Below are positions 1-10,300 of a stretch of 64,000 nt of DNA, one piece after another. The stretch lies in NCBI GenBank assembly GCA_951813325.1, contig OX638350.1:372001-436000 (forward strand), written 5' to 3'. A program made the translations under genes and the position numbers. The stretch's first letter is position 1; each line of letters starts with the position of its first letter. The DNA is from an uncultured Acidimicrobiales bacterium (GTDB taxonomy: Bacteria; Actinomycetota; Acidimicrobiia; Acidimicrobiales; Bin134). The notes below the pieces were generated by a model, which worked only from the letters and a program-made list of their open reading frames with translations, searched no databases and was not told the origin of the DNA.

Positions 1-2
1 CT

Positions 3-323
3 CGCAATGGGATCCCTGTGTGGGAAATCCGCTCAGACGACATCTCCGGCTGTCTCCGCACAGCGCGAGGTGGCTTTTCTCGACAAGCAGTTGTCGAAAT
101 CTCCCCAGATGGAGTACGAGCAAGATGGATGACGCCGCGCGAGTACGCCCGGCTTCAGGGGGTTCCAGATGGGTTTGACTATTCCGCAGTCACCGATGCC
201 CAGGCGCTGTTTGGCTTCGGCGATGCAGTTTGTGTGCCAGTGATCAAATGGCTCGCTGAACATGCGCTGGTGCCAGCTGCTATGGCGATGGGACGTCAAG
301 AAGCCGAAAAGGCTGCTGTGTGA
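3..323 (+). CDS. DNA (cytosine-5) methyltransferase, C-terminal part (cut by window edge)
   Basis: The frame is open from base 3 and ends at TGA 321-323, so only about 106 C-terminal residues are visible. They contain the two last conserved blocks of C5 DNA methyltransferases: motif IX (RWMTPREYARLQGVPD) and motif X (FGFGDAVCVPVIKWL), which packs back against the SAM-binding domain. The protein would methylate the C5 of cytosine in a short target, normally as the protective half of a restriction-modification system; the target-recognition domain lies outside the window. The stop overlaps the GTG start of the next gene by 4 bases, so the two were translationally coupled. Family identification is firm; specificity cannot be told. 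Confidence 0.9.
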   Translation, partial: RNGIPVWEIRSDDISGCLRTARGGFSRQAVVEISPDGVRARWMTPREYARLQGVPDGFDYSAVTDAQALFGFGDAVCVPVIKWLAEHALVPAAMAMGRQEAEKAAV

Positions 324-706
324 ACGCTGAGAGTATTGCCGACGTGCTCGATGCAGACATTGAGCAGTGGTATGAGGCTCAGCGCAACGACGGGACGGTC
401 AACCGCAACGTGATGGCAGTTGGCCTCATCATGTGTGAGCACATGAGCAGCCACTTCCCTCTTGATGAAGATAAGTGGTTCACCGGTTCTCAAGTGAGCC
501 TTCTCGGCGGTACCGGAGGCCGCGTCGGCTGGGGCATCTTCCGCTCACTCCAGCAACCAATGCCGGCCCAACATTGTTTGGCCTTATGGCAGCCTCAGCC
601 GATGGTGATGAGTTCGGGGAGGGTGTGGTGGTTGGAGAAGAGGGTGGAGGCGGGGGAGGCGTCCGACAATGCGTCGGCGGCCAGGATGACGGCGGCGGCG
701 GTGTAG
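320..706 (+). pseudogene. Truncated partner of the C5 methyltransferase (probable restriction-gene remnant)
   Basis: GTG start at 320 overlaps the methyltransferase stop (GTGA). The first 70-80 residues look like a genuine globular N-terminus (EQWYEAQRNDGTVNRN, HFPLDEDKWFTG). From about base 550-590 the frame runs antisense through the tail of the opposite-strand gene that ends at 595, and its composition turns random (Trp/Met/Ala-rich). A gene following a C5 methyltransferase with a GTGA overlap is usually the restriction endonuclease or an accessory protein; the opening resembles, from memory, the DUF4928 family seen beside such methyltransferases, which I cannot confirm. The remainder of the gene seems to have been replaced by unrelated DNA, so it is probably non-functional. 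Confidence 0.45.
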
Positions 707-1707
707 GTGGTGCGCTCGTCGGCGGGGAAGTGGGTTCGCTCAGGGTGGGCCATTCCCGTGAAGTAGGAGCCGTCGTCGGCCCGCAGGTCTTGCACCCATT
801 GAAACATCTCGGTGGCGATGTCCCGGCGGCCCACGCCCAGGTGGGCGATGATGCACTCACAGGTCTCCGCGGCGGTCACCCAGGGTTTGTCGGACACGCA
901 GCGCACCCCGAGGCCGTCCATCACGAACCGGTCGAAACGGGAGGCCAGCATGGTTCGGCCTTCTTGGCCGGTAACCACGCCCGACAAAACCGGGTAGTAC
1001 CAGTCCATGGCCCAGCGATGCTTGGGGGCGAAGGCGTCAGGCTGGGTGCGGATCACGTCGGCCAGTCGGGCGGCGCTCAGCTCCCAATCAGGCCGCTCAT
1101 TGCCCAGCTCTTCGCCGGCGGCGATGGCCGCTCGCAGGCTGTGGCAGATGCTGGACGACCCAGTCAACAGCGCGAACGACCACGGCGTGCCGTCGTTGTG
1201 GCGGGCCCAGCGGATCTCTCCCCGGGGGAGTTGCAAGTCGAGCACGAAGCTCACCGCCCGTTCCACCACCGGCCACATCGACTCCAAAAAGCCCCGGTCG
1301 CCGGTGCACATGTAGTGGTGCCACACCCCGGTGGCCACGTAGGCCACGCAGTTGGCGTCAAGCTTGTCCTGCTCCACGCTGTCAGCCAGATAGTACTGGT
1401 GCCAGGCGCCGTCGGGCCTCTGGCGGTCACCCAACCACTGATAGGCCCGCTCGGCTTCGGCCTGCTGCCCCATCACCGTGAGGGCCATGGCCGCTTCCAC
1501 ATGATTCCACGGGTCGGCGTGGCCGCCGGGGAACCAGGGGATCATCCCGTTGGGAAGCTGCCAGGCCGCAATGCTGTCAGCCGTCTGGTCTAGATCAGAA
1601 GCCGACACAACGCCGGCCACGCATGGCCCGGCAAATTTCGTGCCCTTGGGCGTGGGAGTGTCGGCATCGGCAAGCTCGGTCTCCCTGCGATTGTGGGATT
1701 CAGGCAT
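595..1707 (-). CDS. Alpha/alpha-barrel protein (prenyltransferase/squalene-oxidase-repeat or glycosidase-like)
   Basis: About 370 residues. Repeated helical-hairpin motifs rich in Trp and Gly (AWQLPNGMIPWFPGG, GDRQRPDGAWHQYYLAD, LRADDGSYFTGM) resemble the six-hairpin (alpha/alpha)6 fold shared by squalene-cyclase-type proteins and several glycoside hydrolases. It is the last gene of a minus-strand set after a family-4 glycosyltransferase and a SAM methyltransferase, so a role in making or trimming a glycoconjugate or lipid-linked product is likely but inferred. ATG at 1707 is preferred over TTG at 1713; it overlaps the stop of the methyltransferase gene. Its N-terminus contains RETELADA, which is also the end of the preceding protein (see repeat). 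The exact enzyme activity is unknown. Confidence 0.6.
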   Translation of the reverse strand: MPESHNRRETELADADTPTPKGTKFAGPCVAGVVSASDLDQTADSIAAWQLPNGMIPWFPGGHADPWNHVEAAMALTVMGQQAEAERAYQWLGDRQRPDGAWHQYYLADSVEQDKLDANCVAYVATGVWHHYMCTGDRGFLESMWPVVERAVSFVLDLQLPRGEIRWARHNDGTPWSFALLTGSSSICHSLRAAIAAGEELGNERPDWELSAARLADVIRTQPDAFAPKHRWAMDWYYPVLSGVVTGQEGRTMLASRFDRFVMDGLGVRCVSDKPWVTAAETCECIIAHLGVGRRDIATEMFQWVQDLRADDGSYFTGMAHPERTHFPADERTTYTAAAVILAADALSDASPASTLFSNHHTLPELITIG

Positions 1708-1726
1708 CGGCAAGCTCGGTCTCCCT
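1663..1726. repeat. 24-bp perfect direct repeat at a gene junction
   Basis: Bases 1663-1686 and 1703-1726 are identical (24 bp, 40 bp apart). One copy encodes the last residues of the methyltransferase (RETELADA, then stop) and the other encodes the same peptide near the N-terminus of the next gene. It looks like a small tandem duplication that reshaped the junction of the two genes. Confidence 0.9.
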
Positions 1727-2452
1727 TGGAGTTTCTGATCCTGGCTTCCGGCTGTAAAGGACCAGGCTCTTGCCCAGCACTGGACTCAGGACCCGTTCGG
1801 CTATTCGGGTTATCTTCGGTTGGCGAACAATATCCCATTCCAAGAGCTGGCGGTAAGCCGCCACCAGCCGGTGGTCGTCGCGGTTGGGGCCGACCGCGCA
1901 CCGCAACCACCAGTATGGGCTGTGAAGCGCGTGGGCATGGTGACCGGTGTAGGGGGCCAGCCCGGCGCGTCGGATCCGGCGCCGGAGTTCGCTCCGCCGG
2001 TAGATCCGCACATGCCCGCCGACCGCTTTGGGGGCGTGGTAGTCATCTGACAGGGCCCAGCACACTCTTTCGGGAAACCAGGTGGGCACGGTCACGGCCA
2101 GCACTCCGCCGGGACGCAGAATCCGGGCCAGCTCGGCCAGCGCCGCATCGTCGGAGTCCACGTGCTCGAGCACCTCAGAGGCGATGATCCGGTCGAATGA
2201 CTGGTCGGGAAACGGCAAACGGGTGGCATCACCCCGTACGGCTTGGCAGGTGCCGCGGTGCTGCTCGCCAACTTCGCTCATAGCTGCGAACGTGGCCCGA
2301 ACCTGAGCCAGCTCGGCCGAAGCCAGATCGCAGGCCACGACATGGGCGCCTTGCCGGGCGGCCTCATAGGCGTGGCGCCCGAACCCGCACCCCAGGTCAA
2401 GCAGCCGTTCCCCCGGCTTCAAACCCAGGCGGTTGTAGTCAACGGTCAGCAT
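1700..2452 (-). CDS. Class I SAM-dependent methyltransferase
   Basis: A 250-residue Rossmann methyltransferase. Motif I is LLDLGCGFGRHAYEAARQG (residues about 18-36), followed by the acidic residue ending strand 2 (VVACDLA), motif II/III (RLPFPDQSFDRIIASEVLEH) and motif IV (LRPGGVLAVTVPTWFPE), which place it in the UbiE/COQ5-like group of small-molecule methyltransferases. It is the middle gene of a minus-strand trio after a GT4 glycosyltransferase (41-bp gap) and before the alpha/alpha-barrel gene (overlap), so it may methylate the same glycosylated product; the substrate is not visible. Its last eight residues are encoded by one copy of the 24-bp repeat, so the original C-terminus may have been altered. 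Confidence 0.85.
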   Translation of the reverse strand: MLTVDYNRLGLKPGERLLDLGCGFGRHAYEAARQGAHVVACDLASAELAQVRATFAAMSEVGEQHRGTCQAVRGDATRLPFPDQSFDRIIASEVLEHVDSDDAALAELARILRPGGVLAVTVPTWFPERVCWALSDDYHAPKAVGGHVRIYRRSELRRRIRRAGLAPYTGHHAHALHSPYWWLRCAVGPNRDDHRLVAAYRQLLEWDIVRQPKITRIAERVLSPVLGKSLVLYSRKPGSETPRETELADA

Positions 2453-2493
2453 GGTCGGGCTGGTGCCTCAGAATCCGCCGAGAGTGTCCGTGC

Positions 2494-3759
2494 CTATCGG
2501 TTGAGCTGCCACTCGTCCAGCAGCGCCCGATAGTGCTCCACTGTTTGCTCCGCGGTGTGGCGCCAGCTCCACCGACTGGTCACCCGCTCCCGGCCGGCTG
2601 CTCCGATCCGGGCGGCCATGGCCGGATCGTCGAGCACCCGGTTCAGCGCGGCGGCCAGCGCCTCGGCATCGCCGGGAGGCACTGACACGCAGGTCTGGCC
2701 GTCGGGGCCGGCTACCTCGGGCAGCGCTCCTCCGGAGGTGGCCACCAACGGCGTGCCGGTACTCATGGCTTCGATAGCCGGAAGAGAGAACCCCTCATAG
2801 AGCGAAGGAACCACCGCCGCCGAGCTGGTGGCGTACAGCTCCACAATGCGCTCGTCAGGCACGCCCGAGATGAAGTCCACCACCTGGCCTAAGCCCAGGC
2901 TGTCGATGGTCTCCGCTGTGGTGCCCCCCTTGCGGGGTTTGCCGATAACGACCAAGCGCACGTCTCGCTCGGTGCGGAGCTTGGCCATTGCCTCCAGCAG
3001 ATAGCGCAGACCCTTCATGGGTACATCGGCGCTGGCGGTGGTGATGATCTGCTCCGGGCGGCGGACCACCTCGGGCAGCGGGCGGAACAGCTCGGGGTCG
3101 ACCCCCACCGGCACCACGTGCATGAGGCGGTGGGGCACCTTCTGATCTCGGGCGATGTCGTCGCGCGACGACTCCGACACGGTGATGATGCGCTGAAGCC
3201 GGCGGGCCACCCTGGCCTGCATCCGGGTGAAGGAATACCAGCGCCGCTTGCCCAGCCGCTCCACCGGGCCCCGGGCATGGTCAAGCTCTAGCTGGCGGTC
3301 GACGGTGATGGGGTGATGGATGGTGCCCAAAACCGGCAGCCCGTCGCGCTCGATGGCCAGCAGCCCGTAGCCCAGCGATTGGTTGTCGTGTACCAAGTCG
3401 AATTCTCTCACCCGAGAGCGCAGCAACTGCCAGGCTCGGATGGAGAAGGCCAGGGGCTCCGAGAATGCCCCGGTCATGAACGAACCCACCTCGGCGGCAT
3501 CCGCCCACGACTTGACCTCCCAGAACCCGGGCATCCGTCCGGGATAGGCGTCGTTGAAGATGTCCAGACTGGGGAGTTGGTGCAGCGGTACTCGGCGGTC
3601 CAGCACCGGATAGGGCTGGCCGCTCAGCACCTCTACGTGGTGGCCGAGGTCGGTCAGCGCCCGGCTGAGGTGGTGGACGTACACCCCCTGCCCGCCGCAG
3701 TGGGGTTTGCCCCGGTACGACAGCAGGGCGATCTTCAGGGGTCGATCCACCGGGGCCAT
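2494..3759 (-). CDS. Glycosyltransferase family 4 protein
   Basis: A 421-residue GT-B glycosyltransferase. The N-terminal acceptor domain begins with KIALLSYRGKPHCGGQGVYV, the glycine-rich loop typical of GT4, followed by HHLSRALTDLGHHVEVLSG. The C-terminal nucleotide-sugar domain has the EX7E-type motif (LYEGFSLPAIEAMSTGTPLV) and GGALPEVAG. Such enzymes transfer a sugar from an NDP-sugar with retention, at the cytoplasmic face. It heads the glycosyltransferase-methyltransferase-alpha/alpha-barrel set on the minus strand and is divergent from dtd. No membrane segment is seen. Donor and acceptor cannot be read from sequence. Confidence 0.88.
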   Translation of the reverse strand: MAPVDRPLKIALLSYRGKPHCGGQGVYVHHLSRALTDLGHHVEVLSGQPYPVLDRRVPLHQLPSLDIFNDAYPGRMPGFWEVKSWADAAEVGSFMTGAFSEPLAFSIRAWQLLRSRVREFDLVHDNQSLGYGLLAIERDGLPVLGTIHHPITVDRQLELDHARGPVERLGKRRWYSFTRMQARVARRLQRIITVSESSRDDIARDQKVPHRLMHVVPVGVDPELFRPLPEVVRRPEQIITTASADVPMKGLRYLLEAMAKLRTERDVRLVVIGKPRKGGTTAETIDSLGLGQVVDFISGVPDERIVELYATSSAAVVPSLYEGFSLPAIEAMSTGTPLVATSGGALPEVAGPDGQTCVSVPPGDAEALAAALNRVLDDPAMAARIGAAGRERVTSRWSWRHTAEQTVEHYRALLDEWQLNR

Positions 3760-3821
3760 GACCTACAAGGCTCTCGGAATCCGTGGTGTTTGGCAAATGC
3801 TCAGCGGCCTTGAGGGGCCGC

Positions 3822-3827
3822 TAACTT
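3822..3827 (+). promoter_or_regulatory. Candidate leaderless -10 box for dtd
   Basis: TAACTT ends 6 bases before the GTG start of dtd and there is no Shine-Dalgarno sequence. The same TANNNT-N6/7-start geometry recurs at about a dozen genes in the window. Confidence 0.5.
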
Positions 3828-3833
3828 TGCCCC

Positions 3834-4271
3834 GTGCGAGCACTGGTGCAACGAGCCGCTGAGGCCCGGGTTCGAGTCGACGGCGAGGTCATCGGAGAGA
3901 TCGGTCCCGGGCTGTGCTGTCTCATCGGCGTGACCCATGACGATGATGCCGACACGGTGAAGAAAATGGCCTCCAAGCTGTGGAACCTGCGCATCTTCAC
4001 CGACGAGAACGGGCACATGAACCGGTCGGTGGCCGACACCAGCGGCGAGCTGCTGGTGGTGAGCCAGTTCACCCTCTACGGCGACATCAGCCGAGGCCGT
4101 CGCCCGTCATTTCTGGCCGCAGCCGCCCCCGATCAAGCCGCCGGACTGATCGATGAGCTGATTGCTGAACTCCGCACCCTCGGCGCCACCGTAGCCACCG
4201 GTTCATTCGGCGCCATGATGGCCGTCGAACTCACCAACGACGGGCCCGTCACCCTGATGGTGGAAATCTGA
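3834..4271 (+). CDS. dtd: D-aminoacyl-tRNA deacylase
   Basis: At 145 residues it is full length for DTD. It hydrolyses D-amino acids (and glycine on tRNA-Ala) from mischarged tRNA, a proofreading step in translation. The two signature motifs are present: SQFTLYGD (about residues 77-84) and, near the C-terminus, NDGPVTLMVEI carrying the Gly-Pro cis-peptide loop (usual form NxGPVT). The start is GTG; a TAACTT -10-like box lies 6 bases upstream, suggesting a leaderless message. It is convergent with the giant FN3 gene, with a 10-bp-stem hairpin between them. The last bases of dtd (GGAAATCTGAT) recur at 12222 beyond the giant gene. Confidence 0.95.
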   Translation: MRALVQRAAEARVRVDGEVIGEIGPGLCCLIGVTHDDDADTVKKMASKLWNLRIFTDENGHMNRSVADTSGELLVVSQFTLYGDISRGRRPSFLAAAAPDQAAGLIDELIAELRTLGATVATGSFGAMMAVELTNDGPVTLMVEI

Positions 4272-4307
4272 TGGGCTGCATTCAGGGCGAGGAGGGGTGG
4301 AATTCCT
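4262..4307. repeat. Left copy of 46-bp imperfect direct repeat flanking the giant FN3 gene
   Basis: Bases 4262-4307 align without gaps to 12222-12267 (offset 7,960 bp), with 11-bp and 17-bp perfect blocks and about seven mismatches. This copy spans the dtd stop codon, then a sequence that on the minus strand reads NSTPPRP, like the C-terminus of Lnt. Confidence 0.8.
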
Positions 4308-4322
4308 GAATTGAATTCCACC
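4296..4322. terminator. Hairpin between convergent dtd and the giant FN3 gene
   Basis: Perfect 10-bp arms GGTGGAATTC (4296-4305) and GAATTCCACC (4313-4322) enclose a 7-base loop. It lies 24 bp after the dtd stop and 46 bp beyond the stop of the opposing gene, so it could act on both strands. There is no long T-tract, so termination is inferred. Confidence 0.5.
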
Positions 4323-4368
4323 ACCTGTGGCTGGGCCGGGATATGGGGCGCAGGCTGGGCCCGGCAGG

Positions 4369-7300
4369 CTATGGCCCTGGGATGACGTTGACGATGGGGG
4401 TTTGTGGGGGGACCGGGGGCGGCGGCGACAGGGTGCCGGTAGCACAGGCGTCGGCGGCGAGTTGTTCGGGTTGGTCGCCGAAGTCACTCCCGGCCAGCGC
4501 GGTGCAGGCTTCCCTGACCGCAATGGCAAAGGGTCGGTCATACCGGATTGTCAAGACGGTGGCTGCGTTTTGGCGGGCGATGGCTTCTCGGCGGGTGTAG
4601 GGCAGTGAGCACACGTCGGCTATGTCGTCGCCGTCGCTGTCAAAGGGGTAGGTGCGCGGTCCGCCCAAGCTCAAATTCGCGCAGAACTCCGGCCCGGTCA
4701 CAATCCCCGTGTAAAACGCGGTATTGGCCGGAGGGGCCGACGGCGGCGGCGACAGGGTGCCGGTGGCGCAGGCGTCGGCGGCGAGTTGTTCGGGTTGGTC
4801 GCCGAAGTCGCTCCCGGCCAGCGCGGTGCAGGCTTCTCTGGCCGCAATGGCAAAGGGTCGGTCATAGCGGATTGTCAAGACGGTGGCTGCGTTTTGGCGG
4901 GCGATGGCTTCTCGGCGGGTGTAGGGCAGTGAGCACACGTCGGCTATGTCGTCGCCGTCGCTGTCAAAGGGGTAGGTGCGCGGTCCGCCCAAGCTCAAAT
5001 TCGCGCAGAACTCCGGCCCGGTCACAATCCCCGTGTAAAACGCAGAAGTAATCGCAGGAGCCGACGGCGACAGGGGAGCAGGCGAGGGAGGCGGAGGAGG
5101 TGGCGGAGGCGGGGGAGGCGGGGGAGGCGGGGGAGGCGGAGGCGCTACGGGCCTGCCGTTGGCCGACGGTGACCAGTCGCTGTCGCCGGCGGTGTTGGTG
5201 GCCCGGATTTGTACCTGGTAGGTGGTGCCGTTGGCCAATCCGGTGATGGTGGTGTTGGTGGTGGTGTTGGCGGCGTTGGTGCCGGTGTCGTCTAGTTCGG
5301 TCCATTCACCGAGAGGGCAGCTGGTGGTGTTGGTGCAGTAGCGCAGGTCGTAGTCGACGATGGCCGATCCGTTGTTTGCCGGCGCGTTCCATCTCACCGC
5401 CAGCGACCTGTCGCCCGGTGTGATCGTCGGCGCGGCGGGTGTGTCCGGTCGATCGGCTGGTGTGCCGTTGGCCGACGGTGACCAGTCGCTGTCGCCGATG
5501 CTGTTGGTGGCCCGGATTTGTACCTGGTAGGCAGTGCCGTTGGCCAATCCGGTGATGGTGGTGTTGGTGGTGGTGTTGGCGGCGTTGGTGCCGGTGTCGT
5601 CTAGTTCGGTCCATTCACTGAGAGGGCAGCTGGTGGTGTTGGTGCAGTAGCGCAGGTCGTAGTCGACGATGGCCGATCCGTTGTTTGCCGGCGCGTTCCA
5701 TCTCACCGCCAGCGACCTGTCGCCCGGTGTGATCGTCGGCGCGGCGGGTGTGTCCGGTCGATCGGCTGGTGTGCCGTTGGCCGACGGTGACCAGTCGCTG
5801 TCGCCGGCGGTGTTGGTGGCCCGGATTTGTACCTGGTAGGTGGTGCCGTTGGCCAATCCGGTGATGGTGGTGTTGGTGGTGGTGTTGGCGGCGTTGGTGC
5901 CGGTGTCGTCTAGTTCGGTCCATTCACCGAGAGGGCAGCTGGTGGTGTTGGTGCAGTAGCGCAGGTCGTAGTCGACGATGGCCGATCCGTTGTTTGCCGG
6001 CGCGTTCCATCTCACCGCCAGCGACCTGTCGCCCGGTGTGATCGTCGGCGCGGCGGGTGTGTCCGGTCGATCGGCTGGTGTGCCGTTGGCCGACGGTGAC
6101 CAGTCGCTGTCGCCGATGCTGTTGGTGGCCCGGATTTGTACCTGGTAGGTGGTGCCGTTGGCCAATCCGGTGATGGTGGTGTTGGTGGTGGTGTTGGCGG
6201 CGTTGGTGCCGGTGTCGTCTAGTTCGGTCCATTCACCGAGAGGGCAGCTGGTGGTGTTGGTGCAGTAGCGCAGGTCGTAGTCGACGATGGCCGATCCGTT
6301 GTTTGCCGGCGCTTCCCACTCCACCTCTAGCCACTCGTCGCCCGGCGTGATCGTCGGCGCGGCGGGTGTGTCCGGTCGATCGGCTGGTGTGCCGGTTGCC
6401 GACGGTGACCAGTCGCTGTCGCCGGCGGTGTTGGTGGCCCGGATTTGTACCTGGTAGGCGGTGCCGTTGGCCAAACCGGTGATGAAGACGGCGACGGCGG
6501 TGAGGGTGGCGTTGGTGCCGGTGTCGTCTAGTTCGGTCCATTCACCGAGAGGGCAGCTGGTGGTGTTGGTGCACAGGCGCAGGTCGTAGTCGACGATGGC
6601 CGATCCGTTGTTTGCCGGCGCTTCCCACTCCACCTCTAGCCACTCGTCGCCCGGTGTGATCGTCGGCGCCGCCGGTGTGCCCGGCACGCCCGGGATCTCC
6701 GTCGCCGAAGGCGACCACTCGCTGGTGCCGATGCTGTTGGTGGCCCGGATTTGTACCTGGTAGGCAGTGCCGTTGGCCAGGTTCGAGATGGTGGCGTTGG
6801 CGCCGGTGTCGTCCAGTTCGGTCCATTCGTCGGGGATGTCGCAGCCGGTGGTGTCGGTGCAGTAGCGCAGGTCGTAGTTGGTGATGGCCGATCCGTTGTT
6901 TGCCGGCGCGGTCCACGTCACTGTCAGCGATCCGTTGCCCGGCGCGGCCGTCGGCGCCGCCGGCGCACTTGGCGCACCCGGGGTTTTCGTCGTCGAGGGC
7001 GACCAGTCGCCGTCGCCGACGGCGTTGGAAGCCCGCACCTGCACCTGGTAGACGGTGCCGTTGGCCAAACCGGTGATGGTGGCGGTGGTGGCGGTGCTGT
7101 CGGCGGTGTCGTCTAGCTCGGCCCATTCGTCGGGGGCGTCGCAGCCGGTGGTGTTGGTGCAGTAGCGCAGGTCGTAGTCCAAAATGGCCGCCCCATTCCT
7201 CGCCGGCGCGGTCCATGTCACGGTCAGCGATCCGTTGCCCGGCGTGGCCGTCGGCGCCGCCGGTATGCCCGGCGCACCTGCTGGTGTGCCGGTTGCCGAG

Positions 7301-10300
7301 GGCGACCAGTCGCTGTCGCCGACGGCGTTGGAAGCTCGCACCTGCACCTGGTAGGTGATGCCGTTGGCCAGGTCGGTGATCCTGGCGGTGGTGGCGGTGC
7401 TGTCGGCGGTGTCGTCTAGCTCGGTCCATTCGCCGGGGATGTCGCAGCCGGTGGTGTCGATGCAGTAGCGCACGTCGTAGTCGACAATGGTGGCCACGTT
7501 GTTCGTCGGCGCCGTCCACGACACCTCCAGCAGCGTGTCTCCTGATGTGGCTGTCGATGCCGCGGGTGGCTCTGGCACGCCTGGGGTGCTTGTGGTCGAC
7601 GGCGACCAGTCGCTGTCGCCGAAGCTGTTGGAGGCTCGCACCTGCACCTGGTAGGCGGTGCCGTTGGCCAGGTTCGAGATGGTGGCGGTGGTGGCGGTGT
7701 TGTTGTCGTTGGCGTCCAGTTCGGTCCATTCGCCGGCGGCGTCGCAGCCGGTGGTGTTGGTGCAGTAGCGCACGTCGTAGTCCACGATGTCGTGTGTTTG
7801 GCCTGTTCCCCCCTTATAGTCCGGCGCCGTCCACGACACCTCTAGCGACCCGTTGGCCGACATGGTCGTCGGCGCGGTTGGCGCGTCCGGCGTACCTGGG
7901 GTTCTTGTGGTCGATGGCGACCAGTCGCTGGTGCCGAAGCTGTTTGCTGCTTGCACTTGCACCTGGTAGGCGGTGCCGTTGGCGAGGTCGGCGATCGAGG
8001 CCAGCGTTCCTGTGCCGGTGTAGCCATAGCCGGACCACTCGCCGGGGGCATCGCAGCCGGTGGTGTTGATGCAATAGCGCACGTTGTAGTCGTTGATCGC
8101 GGCCCCGTTGTCGGCCGGCGCCGTCCACGACACCCCCAGCAGTGTGTCGCCTGATGTGACTGTTGGCGCTAATGGTGCATCTGGCACGCCTGGGGTGCCT
8201 ATAGTCGATGGCGACCAGTCGCTGTCGCCGGCGGCGTTGGCGGCCCGGATTTGTACCTGGTAGGCGGTGCCGTTGGCCAGGTCGGTGATGGTGGCGGTGG
8301 TGGCGGTGTTGTCGGTGGTGTCGTCTAGCTCGGTCCATTCGCCGAGAGGGCAGCCGGTGGTGTTGGTGCAGTAGCGCACGTCGTAGTCGACGATGGCCGA
8401 TCCGTTGTTTGCCGGCGCGGTCCACTCCACCTCCAGCGACCCGTCGGCTGGAGACAACGACGGCGCGATTGGCGCGGCCGGCACGGCCGACGCGGTTGGG
8501 GTGCCTATGGTCGATGGCGACCAGTCGCTGTCGCCGGCGGCGTTGGCGGCCCGGATTTGTACCTGGTAGGCGGTGTCGTTGGTCAAACCGGTGATGGTGG
8601 CGGTGGTGGCGGTGTTGTCGGTGGTGTCGTCTAGTTCGGTCCATTCGCCGAGGGGGCAGCCGGTGGTGTTGGTGCAGTAGCGCACGTCGTAGTCGACGAT
8701 GGCCGATCCGTTGTTTGCCGGCGCGGTCCACACCGCGGTCAGCGACTCGTTGGCTGGAGTGAGCGACGGCGCGGCGGGCGGGGCGGGGGCGGCTATGCCT
8801 GGTGCGGCCTGCACGGCTTGTTGGTCGGTGGTGCTGACCTCGCCGTGGTGGTTGTGGGTTTCCATCTTGAGCCAGTAGTTGGTGCCGTTGGCCAGGCCGG
8901 TGATAGTGCAGGAGGTGGTGCTGGCGCTGATGTACTTCTCACCTCGGGGAAAGCCGATGCCCGCGCAGGTGCTCCCGGTGGTGGTGACGTCTTGGTAGGC
9001 GCCGGCCGCGCTGTGTTTGATCTTCACTCGGTGGGCGACGGCCCCGTCGACCGCGGCCCACCTCAGCGTCAGCGACTGGTTTCCGGCCGTGGCGGTGAAC
9101 GCGGGCACCATCTGAGGAGTCGGCTCGCCCCCGGGCACGGCGATACCGGTGGCCGAGGCCGACCACGGGCCGTCGCCCCGGGAGGTGATCGCCCGGACCT
9201 GCACCTCGTAGGGGTGGTAGCCAGTGAGGTTGGCCAAGTCTCGCGAGCAGGTGGCGCTGGTGACGCTGTGGGTGGTCCACGCCCCGGCGCCGCCGGCGGT
9301 GTACTTGCGATACCGCAGGATGTAGCCGGTGACCTCAGTGCCGCCGTTGCACCCCGACCAGGAAACCCGCAGCGGTGTGCTTGTGTGGTGCGAGAACCCG
9401 ATTGCGGCCGGGACGACCTCCGGCGTGCCCGACACCGTGGACCACGACCCGGAGCCCTGGCCGTTTTCTGCCCGGACCCGTACTTCGTAGGTTGTGCCGT
9501 TGGCCAAGCCGCTGATGGTGCAGCTGTTCGCGCTCGCGGGGAGGGTACTTATGCAGGTGCTCGAGGTCGGCGCGGCGAAGGCATCGCTGCCTGTGCGGTA
9601 CTGCACGGTATAGCCGGTGATGTCGGCGCCGCCGTCGCTGGCCGGGGCGCCCCAAACCACCTGGAGCGATGCGCTGCCGCCTGTGGCGGTGAGGCCGCCC
9701 GGTCCGCCCGGCACGGCGGCTGGCGTGCCGGCGACAACGCTGGACCACGGCCCGTTTCCAGTGGCGTTCACCGCCCGGGCCCGCACGTCGTAGGCCGTGC
9801 CGTTGGCCAGGCCGCTGATGGTGCAGCTTCGAGCACCGGCACCCAAGGTGTTGGCGCAGGTGCCCGAGGTCGGCGCGGCAAAGGCGTCGCTGCCTGTGCG
9901 GTACTGCACGGTGTAGCCGTCGACCGCCAAGACGCCGGTATCGACAAGGGCCGCCTGCCAGCTGACCGTGAGGGTGGCGTTGCTTGGTGTCACCGATGGG
10001 GTGCTAGGGCTGTCGGGCACTGCCGCCGGAGTGGCCGTGACCGTTGATGACCACGTGCCGCTGCTTGAAGTGTTGCGGGCCAGCACCCGCACGTCGTAGG
10101 CCGTGCCGTTGGCCAGGCCGCTGATGGTGCAGCTTCGAGCATCGCCATCCAGGGTGCTGGCGCAGGTGCCTGTGGTCGGTGCGGCAAAGGCCTCAGCGCC
10201 GGTACGGTACTCCACCGCATAGTCCGCGAAGTTTCGCCCCTCAGGGCGGGTGGGTGCCGACCAGGCCAGCGTCATGCTGGCATTGCCCGCATCCGCGGCA

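Noticed and set aside
475..1593. 372-residue plus-strand frame opposite the alpha/alpha-barrel gene
   Set aside because: Low-complexity Gly/Val/His composition mirrors the real minus-strand gene.
4964..8731. Series of His/Arg-rich frames of 102-395 residues repeated every 309 bp
   Set aside because: They are a frame-shifted reading of the FN3 tandem repeats; the other frame encodes well-formed FN3 domains.
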